DNA of 57,327 bases, taken from Phaeoceros laevis. Its lineage: Eukaryota > Anthocerotophyta > Anthocerotopsida > Notothyladales. Numbering within the stretch: the stretch's first letter is position 1; each line of letters opens with the position of its first letter. Location of the stretch: positions 45,406 to 102,732 of the forward strand of contig JBNGIQ010009164.1 in the NCBI GenBank assembly GCA_049999765.1, in the 5' to 3' direction. The position numbers and the translations under genes were made by a program. Of the stretch, positions 1 to 14,200 are shown one piece after another. Under the pieces are notes generated by a model that saw only the letters and a list, made by a program, of their open reading frames with translations, was not told the origin of the DNA and did not search any database.

Positions 1-624
1 GGCGGGGTTGGCCTGTGTGTTGAAACGGCCATGGCTGGGGCCAGGGGAAAGCTAGGAGCTGACGTGAGGCGCACGCACGGGAAGGGTCCAGTATCTGCGC
101 GGAATTAGCTGTTGGTCGCGATGTAAGCTTGGGCAATTCTGCCGCCACCTAACTCATGGCATGCTTTCTTCCACACGTCTAAGAAATTCGGATGCCACAA
201 CCCTATCCCGAGTTTGTGCACCCTATCTCGAGTGAACGCAACCTTCATCCTGTTAGAGCTCTTCGTCGGGAGCATACTGCAAAGTCTCACCGAAAAGTCA
301 CTCTGAATGGTATTGATGGCGCTTGCGCAGAAGATTGGTCCCCGATTCGTCCCAGGGTGCCGCGTGACTGGCTCCGACCCATGCAGGCTCGAGTCCAATG
401 TCCTAATGCTTCTTGTGCCTAAAATCAGGATGCTGGGAGAATGCTGACTCCGGCCGCTGTCCCACCATTGCCTCGGGTCTGAGACTAGTGGGAAATGATG
501 TGTGCCGTAATAATCACGGACTGGCCGGACAGCTTGATGCTAACCACCTGATGCTAACCACGCTATGAAGGTCTAGGGACCGAAGCCAAGCCCAGGCTTT
601 CTCCATCACTGGGGTGTTGTTGTG

Positions 625-816
625 TCAAAGATGCTGTGCAAGAACAGGTTGTACGCTTTAGTCATCCAACACTACAACATGCTGTGCCAAGAACAAGTTG
701 TACGCTTTAGTTGCACAGCAAGAACAAGTTGTATCCAAGTTCACACGGCTAGTCATCCAAGTAGACACAGATTAGTCATCCAAGTAGACACTGAAGACAT
801 CCAAGTAGACGCTGAA
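625..816. repeat. Degenerate tandem repeats
   Basis: Two imperfect repeat families lie side by side. The first has copies of a roughly 45-nt unit containing CAAGAACAAGTTGTACGC at about 627-735. The second has three copies of a unit containing CATCCAAGTAGACRC at about 750-812. The two share the word GTCATCCAA, so they may be one array that diverged. No coding role is evident. Confidence 0.6.
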
Positions 817-850
817 GAGGGCAATAGTGAAGAGCCCTGTGCACACTGAA

Positions 851-994
851 GTTCCTCTAATAAGGGCACGATCAAGTTTCCGAAAGCTGCAATACCCAAG
901 TGCCAAGCTTGCCATTAGATACCATAGCACAGCTCCTGGGTATTACAGCTTTTCGAAGTTTGATCATACCTGAACCCATTGCCCTTAGAGGAAC
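851..994. repeat. Long imperfect inverted repeat (fold-back)
   Basis: Bases 851-900 and 935-994 are imperfect reverse complements: GTTCCTCTAA pairs with TTAGAGGAAC, GATCAA with TTGATC or TTTGATC, and AATACCCA with TGGGTATT. They are separated by about 34 nt. The right arm has an extra segment of about 14 nt. A shorter nested pair (GTGCCAAGCTT near 900, AAGCTTGGCAC near 1004) extends the structure. A transcript would fold into a hairpin, so this could be a fold-back transposon remnant or a small-RNA source. Confidence 0.6.
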
Positions 995-1449
995 TCCGGC
1001 CCGAAGCTTGGCACCTGCGATCTTGATGGAATCCGTTTGTTGGGGTCATAGCCGTGTCTCTTTCTAATGGCTTTCTCCAAGCAGCCACATGAAAGCAACC
1101 TAAAAAACCAGGTTCTGGCTCAACGTCAGAAGGGGAATGTACAAACTCTGAGAGCAGATACATAGTTTCAACATCCTCTAAAACATGGCATAACATGTAT
1201 CAGAGTTCACAAAACTTCTCCATCGTCCAGCAGCGAGCACTTTCCACAAAAAACCTTGAAGGCATGATGTCAAGGACCCACAACTCTCTGTGGCAGCCCC
1301 ATACAGCCTCCCGCAAAACAACTCACCCAACTTCCTTCAGTACAACTAACTTCAATTAATTTTCATCACTTTTGTGGGATCGCAACACCATCATCTAAAA
1401 TTAAAGTACGCGGACATCTCAAACCTACGGTGTGAAGGGCATCGCTCGA

Positions 1450-1480
1450 CTAGCCTTTGAAAGTGCACCTTCAAGGCTAG
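1450..1480. repeat. Short palindrome
   Basis: CTAGCCTTTGAA and TTCAAGGCTAG form a near-perfect hairpin with 11-12 bp arms and an 8-nt loop. It lies about 770 bp upstream of the MDN1 start codon. No function can be assigned. Confidence 0.5.
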
Positions 1481-2247
1481 TGCACAAGTCTAGGATGATA
1501 ACAGCAACATACACGACAGTTGCCAAAACACACATATGCAGAACCTATTAGAGCAGAGATGCTGGCGCATGCAAAGACTTAGTTGGATTGAGTCTGCAGC
1601 ACGACGATAATGTCGCTAGCCGTCGAACCAGCTCGCCCGTGTCTGTGCCTACGAAGGAGCCGCTGCCCATCTGGCACAAGCCAGCGAAGGGCAACAATGT
1701 GGATCATAGTGCAAGAGATTATGTTGTGTACAGCATTAGGTTGAAGTTACCAACCAAGCTTGCACTGAAAAACAAGACGCAGCACATGCTCGTAGGCGTA
1801 GCTGAGCTATGGCCAGCACCTGGACTTCAGCACGCATCGGGTAACCATTAAAACTGCAACACGGCAGCCCGCTGCAGCAATAAGGGTTCTCACACAGTGC
1901 CGCGCTCTGGCGGCGGCGGCCACGCTCTCATCGTCATGTTGACTCAAATAATTAAAAATAATTGCGGTGATAATTCGCCGACACTACTGACGTCGACAAC
2001 ATGCAGGCAATTCTCGGACATCGGATCGAGAGAATCTCTCCAGCGTGAGATGATTCAGGTTGCGACTTCAAGGGATGCGGCTAGCCGCCGGATGATGCGA
2101 TTTTTGGAATGATCGCGGAAATGGAGGCAGCGCATTCCATATTTTCTTCTGGTCCGGCTTTTCTGTCTTACAAGTCGGCCTAAACCCCTGAACCCTGTGG
2201 GGAGCCGTCTGGCTTGCTGGCCGCGACCATCACCAATTCGCCTGGCC

Positions 2248-5200
2248 ATGGAGTCAGTGAGGAGATTTGATACTCGGGCTGCGCTGGAGCGGCTGGTGGC
2301 CCGGCATCCGTCCCTAGCTGCCTCTGCTGCATTGAGTAGGCTGCTGAATCAGGTGAGTCGCAACACCAATTTCTCAACGTATTGATTCATGAATTTCTGG
2401 CAGCAGCAGGAAATTGAACCTCGCCGCAACTGTGATTGGTCATAAATTTTGTATTTTTCGTCATGTCGTTTCTGACGCCTCTTGTGGATGGATGGATGTC
2501 AACCAACAGGGACAGGCAATAGACCAGGGTGTATTGGTGGTGCTACTCCAGGAGCTTTTGATAAATCCAACCTTGACAGTCGCTGTTGTGGGCTGCTTTC
2601 GGCCCCTTGTGCCCCGAATTGTCGATGGATTGGTTCAGTCTTTGGAGCATGGTAGGACAGGCAAGACAGAGGCCTTAGAGGCCTCTACCAGTTTGTGGAA
2701 TGTGAACTGGAATTTGAATCTGCACGAGTATGCAGTCATGGCTTTGAGCCGCACCTTGGAGCTTGCGCCACATGTTTTGAGGTGAGTAGCCTGGACTTGT
2801 TTGCCTAAGCGTCTGTGTAGTAGACCTCTGTTCAAAGTGACTATTTTCATATGGTTGTGATGTACTGGCTTGAAATGTTTCCAGTGCGGTGGTGAACTAT
2901 TTTTCCCGCTCTCCTCCTCCTTTTGAGCGCCTTCTTCTTGGTGATGCTGCCAGAAGCGTCAGTGCAGGATGTCGGGTGAAGGTATGTCCAGTTTTTTCTG
3001 GGAATCTGGTGGTGCAAGTGTATTCTACTGTGCAATAACCCTTCAAACTCTGGCTGTTTTCTTGAATATGGATTCCGAGATCACTAGTTGATGGTAATTG
3101 TCTGACCTGTAGGACGCGCCAAGTCTGCTTGATGTCCTTCGAGCATCTTACCGCTTGATGCTCTTGCAACCCAGCACATTTCGAGATATGTGGGACTGGA
3201 GTCCATTTCTGGATCTCTTACAATGGGATGGAGGTGATGCACAACAGTCAGCGGATGTTAGATGGTGTGCTACTCAAGTACTGTGCATCGTACTTAAGAC
3301 GAGTGATGCTGCAGTGCGAAACTTGAGAGTTTCGATCTCTCAGATACATGAAGAAACTGCTCTTGCCTGTCTTATAAGGTACATGCGTAAGAACTGTCAG
3401 ATTCCAAACTGCTTAAACCCGACCCTTGCCATTTTATAGCATACCTTCAGTTGAATATGCAAACTGGTCAGTTCTCGACAATCTAGTGACCAGCATGACG
3501 GATTTGTCATTCGGCAGATGGGACGAATATTGTCAAGAAATAGCAGTTGAGAAAGCTGGGATGTACTTGAGCAGTGGCCTTCTTCGGGAGGATACTGACG
3601 CTGCTATATCTGCAGTCGAGCCTATAACAGAAAAGAGTTTGGATGCAGTCCATTCCAGGGACTGGAGGTATCCATGTGTTGAAGTTTGTGGTGTGGAGCT
3701 TCCAGTGAGGCAATCCGACAGAACCAGGTAAGTAGTTGTCAAAAATTCTGGGGTTACCAGATGACGACTCTATCTTCTCCCTCTGATCTCAATTTACTCT
3801 CTTGATGCTGACTCCAGCTGCTTTTTTTTGTTTCTGCAACAGGGACGCTCATGATAGAAGCTCCTTTGTGCTTACTTCAACAGCTAGGAATAGTCTGGAA
3901 GCTGTGGTGTTGGCATTGAGCCAGAAACGGCCAGTCCTGTTGGAGGGTCCAGTTGGAGCAGGCAAAACGTCACTGATCAAAGAGCTCGCACAACTTACAG
4001 GAAATTCAGGTGTGCTTTTATTCTCGCTGGCGTTTTCAAGGAACTTGCAGATTAACGAGTTTGCGAAGCAGGCAGTTGGGGGGCCTTGGGTTGGTGTCAC
4101 GGCTTTCTGCTCAAATGAATGATTTAGTTTCCTCTTTGCAGATATTTTGTTTATTCATTTGGATGATCAGATGGATAGCAAGACCCTGCTTGGTACTTAT
4201 GTGTGCAGAGAGGTACCAGGCGAGTTTCAGTGGCAACCTGGCTCTCTCACTCAGGTAAAAGTTGTTTGGAACAGGGAAACTGGGCTTAGTTTTCAAGGGT
4301 GTCACAGCGCAGTGCCCAGTGAATGTTTCTGAGGCAGAGATGTTTTGTTACTGAGTATCACAGGCTGTTATGAAAGGATTGTGGGTCGTTTTTGAAGACA
4401 TTGACAGAGCACCGTCTGAAATATTTTCTGCGTTGACTTCACTGTTAGAAGATGGAAAACTGTACATTCCAGGCCGAGGAGAAGTGAGTTCAGTGTTTTG
4501 GTTCTTCCACATGCACTTGTCTTGAGCTCACTCGTGTGAAAGCTTCCTTCTGATGGTGTCATATCCTTACTGGTGGTCTCCGTTTGGGTTGGTTCAGCTT
4601 ATTCAGGCTGCCGAGAATTTTAGGCTGTTTTCTACTGTGACGAGCTTCGATTCGGGGTTGATTCAAAAAGTTCTCTCTAAGGGTGAGTTGTGAGGTTTTG
4701 TTGATCGTTTTTCTGCAGATCGAGTGGGTTGCACACCCTGCAGGTGGGTGCTTCATCTTTTATATGGCTCGCATCTTGCAGGTGGGCAAGCACTCAACAC
4801 TTTATGGCGAAGAGTGGTTCTGGATTATCCAACAGATGATGAGCTTGCACTCGTTGTAGCAGGCAGCTTTCCAAAGCTCACTCCCTTAGTCTTCAGGCTC
4901 GTAGGTACTGCTCGCCTTTCCGATTTGAGCTGGACTAGGTAGATTTTGTCCCGTATTCTGTGGCTGTTTCAAAGGCTCCAGGACATGACTGTTGAAGTTT
5001 TCTCTGTCTAAAACAGGAACTTTCAACATGATGAAGGATATGCAGTCGACATCCAAATCACAGGATAGGTTCATACACTTTGGCCATCAGTTCTCTCCAA
5101 GGTATGACTCAGCATGTCTACAGTACCAAATGTGAAGTGGTGGGCATTTAGGGTGCTAACTTATAGTCTCGACGAAGGCTTGTTGGATATTGAAGGAAGT

Positions 5201-8200
5201 TAACTGTCGGGGGTGCTACTGTTGTTTGAACAGGGATCTCATGAAGTTGTCGAGTAGGGTAAACCTCCTTTTCTCCGAAGCTCCTACTACTTCTGACCTG
5301 TCAGTATCTATGCGAGAGTGGGTGTATGTAGAGGTATGCACTTGCCTTTAAATTTGAAGTCCTTTTGCAGAAGGCAGGAAGTGTCTGTGTTTCCTTGAAA
5401 AACGTTTACATTCTCTGAATGTAGACTTTTCTTGGATCGGTCTTGTTGCAGGCTGTTGACTGCTTTGTGGCGGCATTAGCCAATGCATCCGACAGGGAAT
5501 TTCTCATGCATACTCTAGCCAATCATTGGGGTGTACCCTTCGACCGTGTTGTATACTACAGTCAGCTTCATAAGCCAAAGCTGCAGGTGGTTATGCACAA
5601 CTGTTCAAGCACAATTTGTGGTTGACGGCACAACACCTGTCCTAACATGTCTTTTCAGGTTCTGCCATTGGCTCTTCAAGTTGGCAGGGTTACCATGCAG
5701 TCCCTCCACACCCAGGTTTTCCTTCCCTCATTGCACTCCAGCTGTTTACACACCCTCGGTAGTGCAAACCAAGTACAGTCGAATTGCAACAGATGGTTTC
5801 CTTGATTTCTGACTTCTGTTCGTGCTTATCAGAAAAAAGCAGTGTCGAATCGCGTGTTTGCTAGCACAGGTCATGCTATGCGAACATTGGAGTCCATAGC
5901 TGCTTGTGTGCAGCACCAAGAGCCTATGTTGCTGGTTGGTGAGACTGGCACAGGCAAGACTACCCTTGTGCAACACTTGGCTCGGCAGATCTCCATGCCT
6001 TTGGTTGTTCTGGTTAGTGCTCTGAAATCATCATATCACTTTGAGGATGTTCTCGAATTTGATTTGCGTTGATTTTCATGTCAGTGCCGCCACTCATTTA
6101 TTTGTGCTTCTCCCATCAGAACATGAGTCAGCAGAGTGATAGCACTGATTTCTTAGGAGGTTTCAAGCCTGTTGAAGCTCAAGGGATATGTGTTCCTCTG
6201 TTGGAGACATTTAAGGAGCTATTCTCCCAGACCTTCTCATCTCGGGTTAGCTTCTTGTACTTAGTGTATCCCACTTTGTCTTGCATTTTTTATGATTGGA
6301 GTGTGCTAAGTAGTGTCGAACAAGCAGGACAATGCAAAATTTCTGGAACGAGTACATCGTCAAGCGGAGCGAAGGAAGTGGGAACAGCTTCTTGAAGCCT
6401 TTCACGCCACTGTTTCAAAGATTGGAAAATTAGTTGGGCCACCTGGGCTGATTGCTGGTATTAATTCCGGTGTATCTAGTTTACAGTCGAATGGTGCGCA
6501 TGACCAGTCGGCAAAGCGAAAGCGTGGTTTAAATGAAAAGCTTCAAAGTAAATGGTGTGCCTTCTCTGCGAGGCTTGCAAAGGCTGACAAGCAAGTGCAG
6601 GCTGCAAAAACTGCATTTGCTTTCCAGTTTGTTGAGGGGGCACTGGTGAAGGCATTGCGCGAGGGCCATTGGTTACTGTTGGATGAAATTAATCTTGCAC
6701 CATTTGAGACTTTAGAGAGGCTTAGTGGCGTCCTGGAGCGGGAGACGGGCACACTTTCTCTCACAGAAAGGGGTGACGTAGAAGTCATTGCGAGGCATCC
6801 CAATTTTCGAATATTTGCTTGCATGAATCCAGCTACTGATGTTGGAAAGAGAGATTTGCCTCTTGCTCTTAAGAATCGATTCACTGAATTTTTTGTAGAT
6901 GAGATGACAAAGGAAGATGATCTGCAGGCTTTTGTCTTCCAGTACTTGGAAGGTTCTCTTCCATCTCCACCAGTTGCAGATATTGTTGCCTTTTATCTTA
7001 AGGCTCGTGCAGAAGCAGATGCGCGACTACTTGATGGTGCTGGGCAAAAGCCGCAGTATAGTTTGCGGTCTCTTTCGAGGTCTCTGGAGTACACTAGAGC
7101 TGCGTTGCCCACATATGGCTTCCAACGCGCTCTTTATGATGGACTTTGTGTGTCATTTCTTACACTACTTGATAGGCCAAGCACATTGGTCATGAGTCAG
7201 CTAATTGCTGCAGCAGTTTTTGGGAGTAGCAAAAGCAGTGCGAAAGGCTTGGCATCTTTTCAAAAAGTTCCACCTCAACCTACTCCAAGGCATGTTCTAT
7301 TTGAGCAGTTCTGGGTGGAGACTGGAAATAAGCTATCTGAGGTCTTGATGGACTCTCAAAAGCGCTATGTGCTGACTAAAACCATAAGAGACCATCTGAA
7401 GAATCTGGCAAGAGCTGTTTCTGTGAGGAGGTATCCTGTTTTGCTGCAAGGACCAACTTCAAGTGGAAAGACAAGCCTGGTTGAGTACCTTGCTAGTGTG
7501 ACAGGCCATCGGTTTGTTAGAATAAATAACCATGAGCATACAGAGTTGCAGGAGTATCTTGGAGCATATGCAACAGATGCCTCTGGAAAGTTGGTCTTTC
7601 AGGAGGGAATTCTGGTCGAAGCTGTTCGACATGGGTACTGGGTTGTGTTGGATGAGCTAAATTTGGCACCCTCAGATGTTTTAGAGGCCTTGAACCGTTT
7701 GCTTGATGACAACAGGGAGTTGTTTGTACCTGAGCTTCAATCTGCTGTTCGAGCACATCCTCATTTCATGCTGTTTGCCACTCAGAATCCTCCTGGTGTG
7801 TATGGTGGTCGGAAAGTGCTATCACGCGCTTTCCGTAATCGGTTTGTGGAGTTGCATGTGGATGACATCCCAGATGACGAACTGCAAGTGATCTTGGAGA
7901 ACCGCTGTGCTATCCCAGGAAGCTATGCCAGTAAAATGGTTGATGTGATGAAGGATCTGCAAAGGCACAGACAGAGCAGTCAAGTGTTTGCTGGAAAGCA
8001 CGGTTTCATCACAGCTCGAGACCTATTTAGATGGGGGGAAAGGCATGCAAATGGCTATGAAGAACTTGCAAGTGATGGCTATATGCTGCTTGCTGAGCGT
8101 TTGCGAGATGGCAATGAAAAGACTGTTGTCCATAGCACGTTGGAAAGGCATATGCGTGTGAAGATAGACATTGATCACCTTCACGAGGTTATTTCTTGCT

Positions 8201-11200
8201 ACGAATTTTGGTATCCATAGTGCAATTTCTTGTATCTGCTAGTGACTGGTGGTGGACAAGTTGACGTCTGAGGACCTATATTCTGGTGTTTTTTCTGTAG
8301 GTATCAGCGTCGGACGCATTGAAGCAGCTAGACTTCGACTTGAGTGCACCCGGAGTGCTTGCTACTCTTGGGAAGTACGTTGGCAGAAAGCGCCATGATT
8401 TCCGAATTCTTAAGCAGGCTGGACCTTATGCATCAGTTGAGGAGGTTTGGCTGACATTTGGACCCTGTGTATTAGAATTGTGTGGACGAAAGGGATGAAG
8501 AGGTTGTTCGATCTTGTAGAGCGGTGCATCCGGCATGGTGAACCCATCTTACTAGTTGGTGAGACAGGGTGCGGCAAAACTACAGTTTGCCAGTTGATGG
8601 CATTGCTCTGTAAACAACGGCTTCACATTCTTAACTGTCATCAGCACACTGAAACCTCAGATTTCCTGGGTGTAAGTGAAGCCTCAATCTTGACTGCCTA
8701 TTGAGTGTCAGTTGTGAGTACAAAACAAGCCTCACAAATGCTGCTGTTGCAGGGTTTTCGTCCTGTTCGGGATAGAGATGCTATAGCTTCAAAATTTCGA
8801 ACTCTTGTAGCTAAAGTCTGTTCTTTAGCAACCTTTTCCAAGACTTGTGGAGTGAAGGTAAATACGAAGTGGCAAAAGTGGCAAATACTCTTCTTTCGCT
8901 TTTTACTATGGGTTTTGCATTGCATCACTTTTGCGTTCTTTTCATCAACTGGCTTCACTTTGTCGCACTTTGCCATTTTTGATGTATTCCAAAGCAGAAA
9001 ATACTTTGTCTCGACACCTTCTGACTGGTTTTCGCAATCCAGGTTTCTGTTGATATTCAAGAATCAGATCGCATTCTGGAAATTATGCAAAGTGTGCTGG
9101 CTGAACTCAAGGCCAAACCAGTGTCTCAGGTACCACCACGGTTCGAAGACACTGTGGTGGCGGCGGAGGTAGCAGCCATTGAAGCTGCTCGAAAAGAGTT
9201 GCTTGCGTTGCAGAAAGAATGGCAGGCATTATTTGTATGGCATGATGGACCTCTTTTAGAGGCCATGAAGTCCGGTGATCTTTTTCTAGTTGATGAGATC
9301 TCATTGGCAGAGGACAGTGTTCTTGAAAGATTGAACAGTGTCTTGGAGCCCAAGCGTCTTCTGGTAGGTTCATGCTCCAGATGGTTGATGTGGCGGTGGT
9401 CTCCTGAAAATATTAAGGTTCATCGCAATCTAATTCATGATTTTCTGCTGCTAGGTCCTCGCAGAAAAGGGTGGTACCAGCATAGAGGAAATTGTGGCCC
9501 ATCCAAATTTTAGAATCATGGCCACCATGAACCCTGGAGGCGATTTTGGGAAGAAAGAGCTCTCTCCAGCCTTACGGAATAGATTTACAGAAATATGGGT
9601 GCCACCAATTGTTGACATCGATGATCTTCAGAGTATTGTAGAGGACAGGTGACTTATTTGGTTGGCGTCACTACAAATTGGAAGGTCGAGGAACTTGTAA
9701 TTAGATCTCCTGATAGACCAGCTAGAACAAACTAAACTAATATGTTGTTTTGGATTGTCAGGTTTGCAAACACAGAGTTCTTATACCTGGTTGGCCCACT
9801 TTTACAATTCTGGCAGGCAAGTGCAATTCAGAATCCACATGTATGTCTTTCAAGTATTGATTAAGATGGGTTTGATTCACGAGAAATGGTTGGCAACGGT
9901 GCAGTGGTTCCATGACCAACATGAAAGTGGGAGACTGCTTTCTGTGAGGGACCTTTTAGCTTGGACAACCTACATAAACGCTGCAGCACCAAAGATCGGG
10001 AGCACGGCAGCATTTGTCCATGGTGCTTTTCTGGTACTCCTGGATGGCCTAGGTGTTGGTAAGAGTGCCAACTTCACCCGATGGTTTCCTTCTAGCCGTC
10101 AACAGATCTTAAATCAACTGCTTTTCTGGAAGCATGTGTTAGTCGACCTTTTATGCATTTCACCTGTTAAGTAACTGATCTCATGTCCTGGCAGGCTTAG
10201 GATTGTCACGGTCGGCAGCTGAACAGATGAGGAGCCGTTGCTTGGAGCATCTGCTGTCTCTTCTCCCTGAAGTAATTTTGGATGCTATTCCTGCTTCTAT
10301 GTCAGCTCCATATATTTCTTAGAGATATGCTAGCTTCGTTACCCAAGATTCTCTGATAGTTCTGGTGTTAAAATTATACAAAGCATTATCTGCTTATTTA
10401 GATGTTTGAAAAGCTTCTTTCTTACTGGTGTTGCAGAACAAGACAGATCCTCTTACCCCTGGGCAATTTTCTGAATCTCCATGCCCGAGGGACTTTAGAG
10501 AGAATGTGGTGGTTCCGTCCAGAAACAAGATGTTCGGCCTAACTCCCTTTTTTATCCAGACCGGTATGCGATTGTTTTCACCTCACAAAATTAAGGCTGA
10601 GTTTTTTGAGCGAAACTGCATTTGTGGCAAAATCATATCTGCAGTTCGGTTCTTCTTATTGAAGGTGACCACATCATGGAGGCCAGCAGGTTTGAGTTGA
10701 CAGCCCCGACAACAAGTCGAAATGCATTCAGAATTCTTCGAGCTATGCAACTTCCAAAGCCAGGTAGGTGGGAGCTTTGGTGCATGTTGCCAGAGGAAAA
10801 AGGCTTTTTTCACAAATGGCGATTATCGTCGACCCGCAGTGCTGATTGAGGGAAGCCCTGGCGTGGGAAAAACAAGTCTGGTGGCAGCCTTGGCAGCTTC
10901 GTCTGGCCACTCCCTCGTGCGAATTAATCTATCAGAGCAGGTACAAACTGCCCACATGAGTACGTTTGCTGGAACAGATCTATCGCAATGGAGTTGTAAA
11001 CTCAGGTGCCTCTGTGTGGTGTATTTGCAGACAGATATGATGGACCTTCTTGGATCTGATCTACCTGTTGACGGAGGGGGTGGTGGTCAGTTTCACTGGT
11101 CTGATGGCGTCTTCCTACAAGTATAGTGGCTGCCCCATGATCTTCGATTTTTTTTGCAAAGAAGAGATTGCCTTTGTCCTGATATCCCATCATGCCTTCC

Positions 11201-14200
11201 TGTAATACAGGCACTTAAGGCAGGTGACTGGATTCTTTTGGACGAGCTGAACCTGGCTTCGCAGTCCGTGCTTGAGGTACTCTCAAGGAGAATTAAGTAC
11301 ATGGACTGTTTGTCTGCATCAAGTGTGTAGACATACTGACTCTCGTTCGGTTTGTACATGGGCAGGGGTTAAACTCATGCCTGGACCATCGTGCAGAAGT
11401 CTTCGTACCTGAGCTTGGGCGGAGTTTTAAATGTCCACCAACTTTTCGAATTTTTGCTTGTCAGAATCCAACACAGCAGGGAGGTGGACGGAAGGGCCTT
11501 CCAAGATCATTCCTTAACCGCTTTACCAAGGTTAGGGCGGGTTCACGATTGGTCTTAAGACGATTCAAAGATTTCTGGATGCTAAGGCTTTGGTAACTGT
11601 CCAGGTATATGTGGACACGTTGACAGAAGATGACTACCACTTCATTGCATCTGCGTTGCATCCATCTTTACCCCAGCCCTTGCTGTTGAAAATGATCCGT
11701 TTCAATGATCAACTTCATGAAGCCACTATGGTCAGACGAGCCTATGGTCAAGCTGGTTCACCATGGGAGTTCAATTTACGAGACATTCTGCGGTGGTGCG
11801 AGCTTATTGAAGGTTTGTCACTGCAACCGAAGTTCTGACAATGCATCACACTTCGCCCATGCAAATTACCTATGACGCCCTACTACTTGCAACGTTTCAT
11901 TGCTTTTAGTGGAAGCTAGTTTCTTGCATAAAAAATTGGTTGATTCTTACTGGCAGCTCACTCGTGACAGGTGGCTCATCAACCCTGTCCACCATGGAAG
12001 AGCGGGCAGCGTACTTTTTGGATGTCATCTACCTACAGAGAATGCGGACCTCAAGAGATCGTGACCACATTCTTAAGTTGTTTAAGGAAGTTTTTGGGAC
12101 TGCAGCGTCTATTGATCTGCATCCTAGAGTTGGCATTTCCCCAGATCACCTCCAGGTGGGTTTAGCCCATGTCAAGCGAAGGCATGGGCCACAAGTAGCT
12201 ATGGACAGCGCAAAGAAGTTTCAACTTCTAAGGGGACTTGGGAATAAGCTGGAGGCTCTGCTGCACTGTGTGCACAATCGGTGGATGAACATTTTGGTTG
12301 GACCACAGGCGTCTGGCAAGACTTCCCTTGTTCGTTGTTTAGCTCAGCTTACTGGGAACACGCTACATGAGTACGCACTCTCTAGTGCTACAGACACAAC
12401 AGAGCTCTTGGGAAGCTTTGAGCAACGTGATGTGTTTCGGCACTGGCAAGCCATTGTAAGTCGTGCCAGACAATCTCTCGAAATTCTTTCAGTGGTCTGC
12501 CTGACTGCTCCTGGGGAAGTACTTGCAGCAGCCAGGAGACCTAGTTTAGTGAAGAGCTTGCTTGGAACCTGGGCTGCTTTTCAAAAGAGTGCACCTGGCG
12601 CTGTCCCTAGGTCTCTAAATGGGCCAACTACTGTGGATGACATATTGACTTCAAAATCACTGCCCGTCACAATGTTGGTTCAGACCGTTGAACAGCTTGT
12701 ACATATTGCTGATACTTGGCAAACTGTAAAATTGGATTCTAATGTGGACCCAAATCAGTTGATGTCCGATCTGAAGCTTTTTATTGCAAGCCTTGGAGAA
12801 CCAGGAAATGCTGGACAGTTTGAATGGGTTGATGGTGGTCTGCTACGCGCTTTGGAGTCTGGGGATTGGGTTGTTCTTGACAATGCTAATTTATGCAATC
12901 CAACTGTAAGATCCCGTCCTTTTGCTGTTCTAAGACGCACTTTTCAAGTATTTGACGATATTTGTTACTAAATTGCTCTCGTTTGATCAAAACAGGTCCT
13001 GGACAGGTTGAATCCATTATTGGAACCTGGTGGCGTAATAATGGTAAATGAAAGGGGACTTGTTAGGGGTGAGGCTTTAGTTGTCCGGGCACATCCCAAT
13101 TTCAGATTATTTCTGACTGTGGATCCACGTCATGGAGAAGTTTCCAGAGCAATGCGCAATCGAGGTGTGGAGGTTTTTATGCTACCTACAGATCATTCAG
13201 CTACTTCAGAGGACTCGAGCAGTTATGATGTCAGTGGGGATGATAGGCAGCTTGTCGTAGGAGCTAGTATACCAGGATGTGCTTTGGTAGAGGGGATGGT
13301 AAAAGCACATTCAAGCTTCAGATCATACCTGCACGCATCACATGAGACAACAGATGTATCTCTTCGAGAACTTTCTCAGTGGGTTAGTTTATTTCAGGAG
13401 CTCTTGCAGAGAGGAGCGACTCTAACGAAGGCACTGTCATGTAGCTGGGAACAAAATTATGCTCGTCGGCTGAACAGTATAACTGGAAGATCTGCTGCTG
13501 CCCAAATTTACAGCACAGTTTTGGCTGGTGTGACCGTGGTTGACGCAAGTAAGTGGAGCAGGATCTCTCTGAATCTACCTGGAGGCTGGCCTTGTCCATT
13601 ATCCATGCAAGGATATTTGATGCATACAAAGGAGTCTGTTGTAAGACGTGACTCTATGATGGTTGATAATTTGGGGCTTCAGCTCACGTCATACAATTTA
13701 GCACTTCAGTGGAATATTGCCAGAAAAAGTGATGCCTCGCTCAGTTTTGCAGCTTGGCTGATGGATAAGAGGCACTTGATGCCTTACTTACCTGGACACA
13801 TGCTTAGGTGCTTTCTTTTTCCCTCAAGGGAAACGGTCAGTCAGTGTGCAGAAACGCTCTCCTGTTCAGTGAACTCGGTTGAACTGGAACAAATGTTGAA
13901 ATACGCTGCTCTTTGGATGGTACAGGAGGGCACTTTCTCGGATATGAATCTTCGCATTCAATGGCTGAGAAAGCTTTCGTGTGCATTAAATGGTTACAGC
14001 AGTCAGCTTAAGATGATCATCTGCTCATTAGAGAAAGAGATGCAGCATCCATTGTATGGACAACTTTATGGTGCATGGATTGAGCTTAGTGGTGGAAACA
14101 GCTCTGATGAGCAACCGTTCATCTTTGGTCGCACAGATACAGGAAATGGAGGTAGTGGTCTAGATCTTGTACTGTCATTTGGGTCAAAGTTGTTGGCACT

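Larger units (their letters stand above)
1..2247. other. Gene-poor 5' flank of MDN1
   Basis: I see no supportable gene here. Open frames are short, most begin at non-ATG codons, and none resembles a family I know. The stretch holds tandem repeats (625-816), a long imperfect inverted repeat (851-994) and a short palindrome (1450-1480), which are listed separately. The last few hundred bases should hold the MDN1 promoter and 5'UTR, but I cannot point to a TATA box or other site with confidence. Confidence 0.5.

Noticed and set aside
105-398. 97-codon minus-strand frame near the window start
   Set aside because: It begins at TTG, has no recognised similarity and no supporting splice structure. 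It could be the tail of a gene outside the window, but there is no evidence for that.
8445-8475. 31-nt intron before the midasin AAA4 exon
   Set aside because: It is too short for the spliceosome. A donor GTACGT about 70 nt upstream gives a 102-nt intron that joins in phase to IVWTKGMKRLF.
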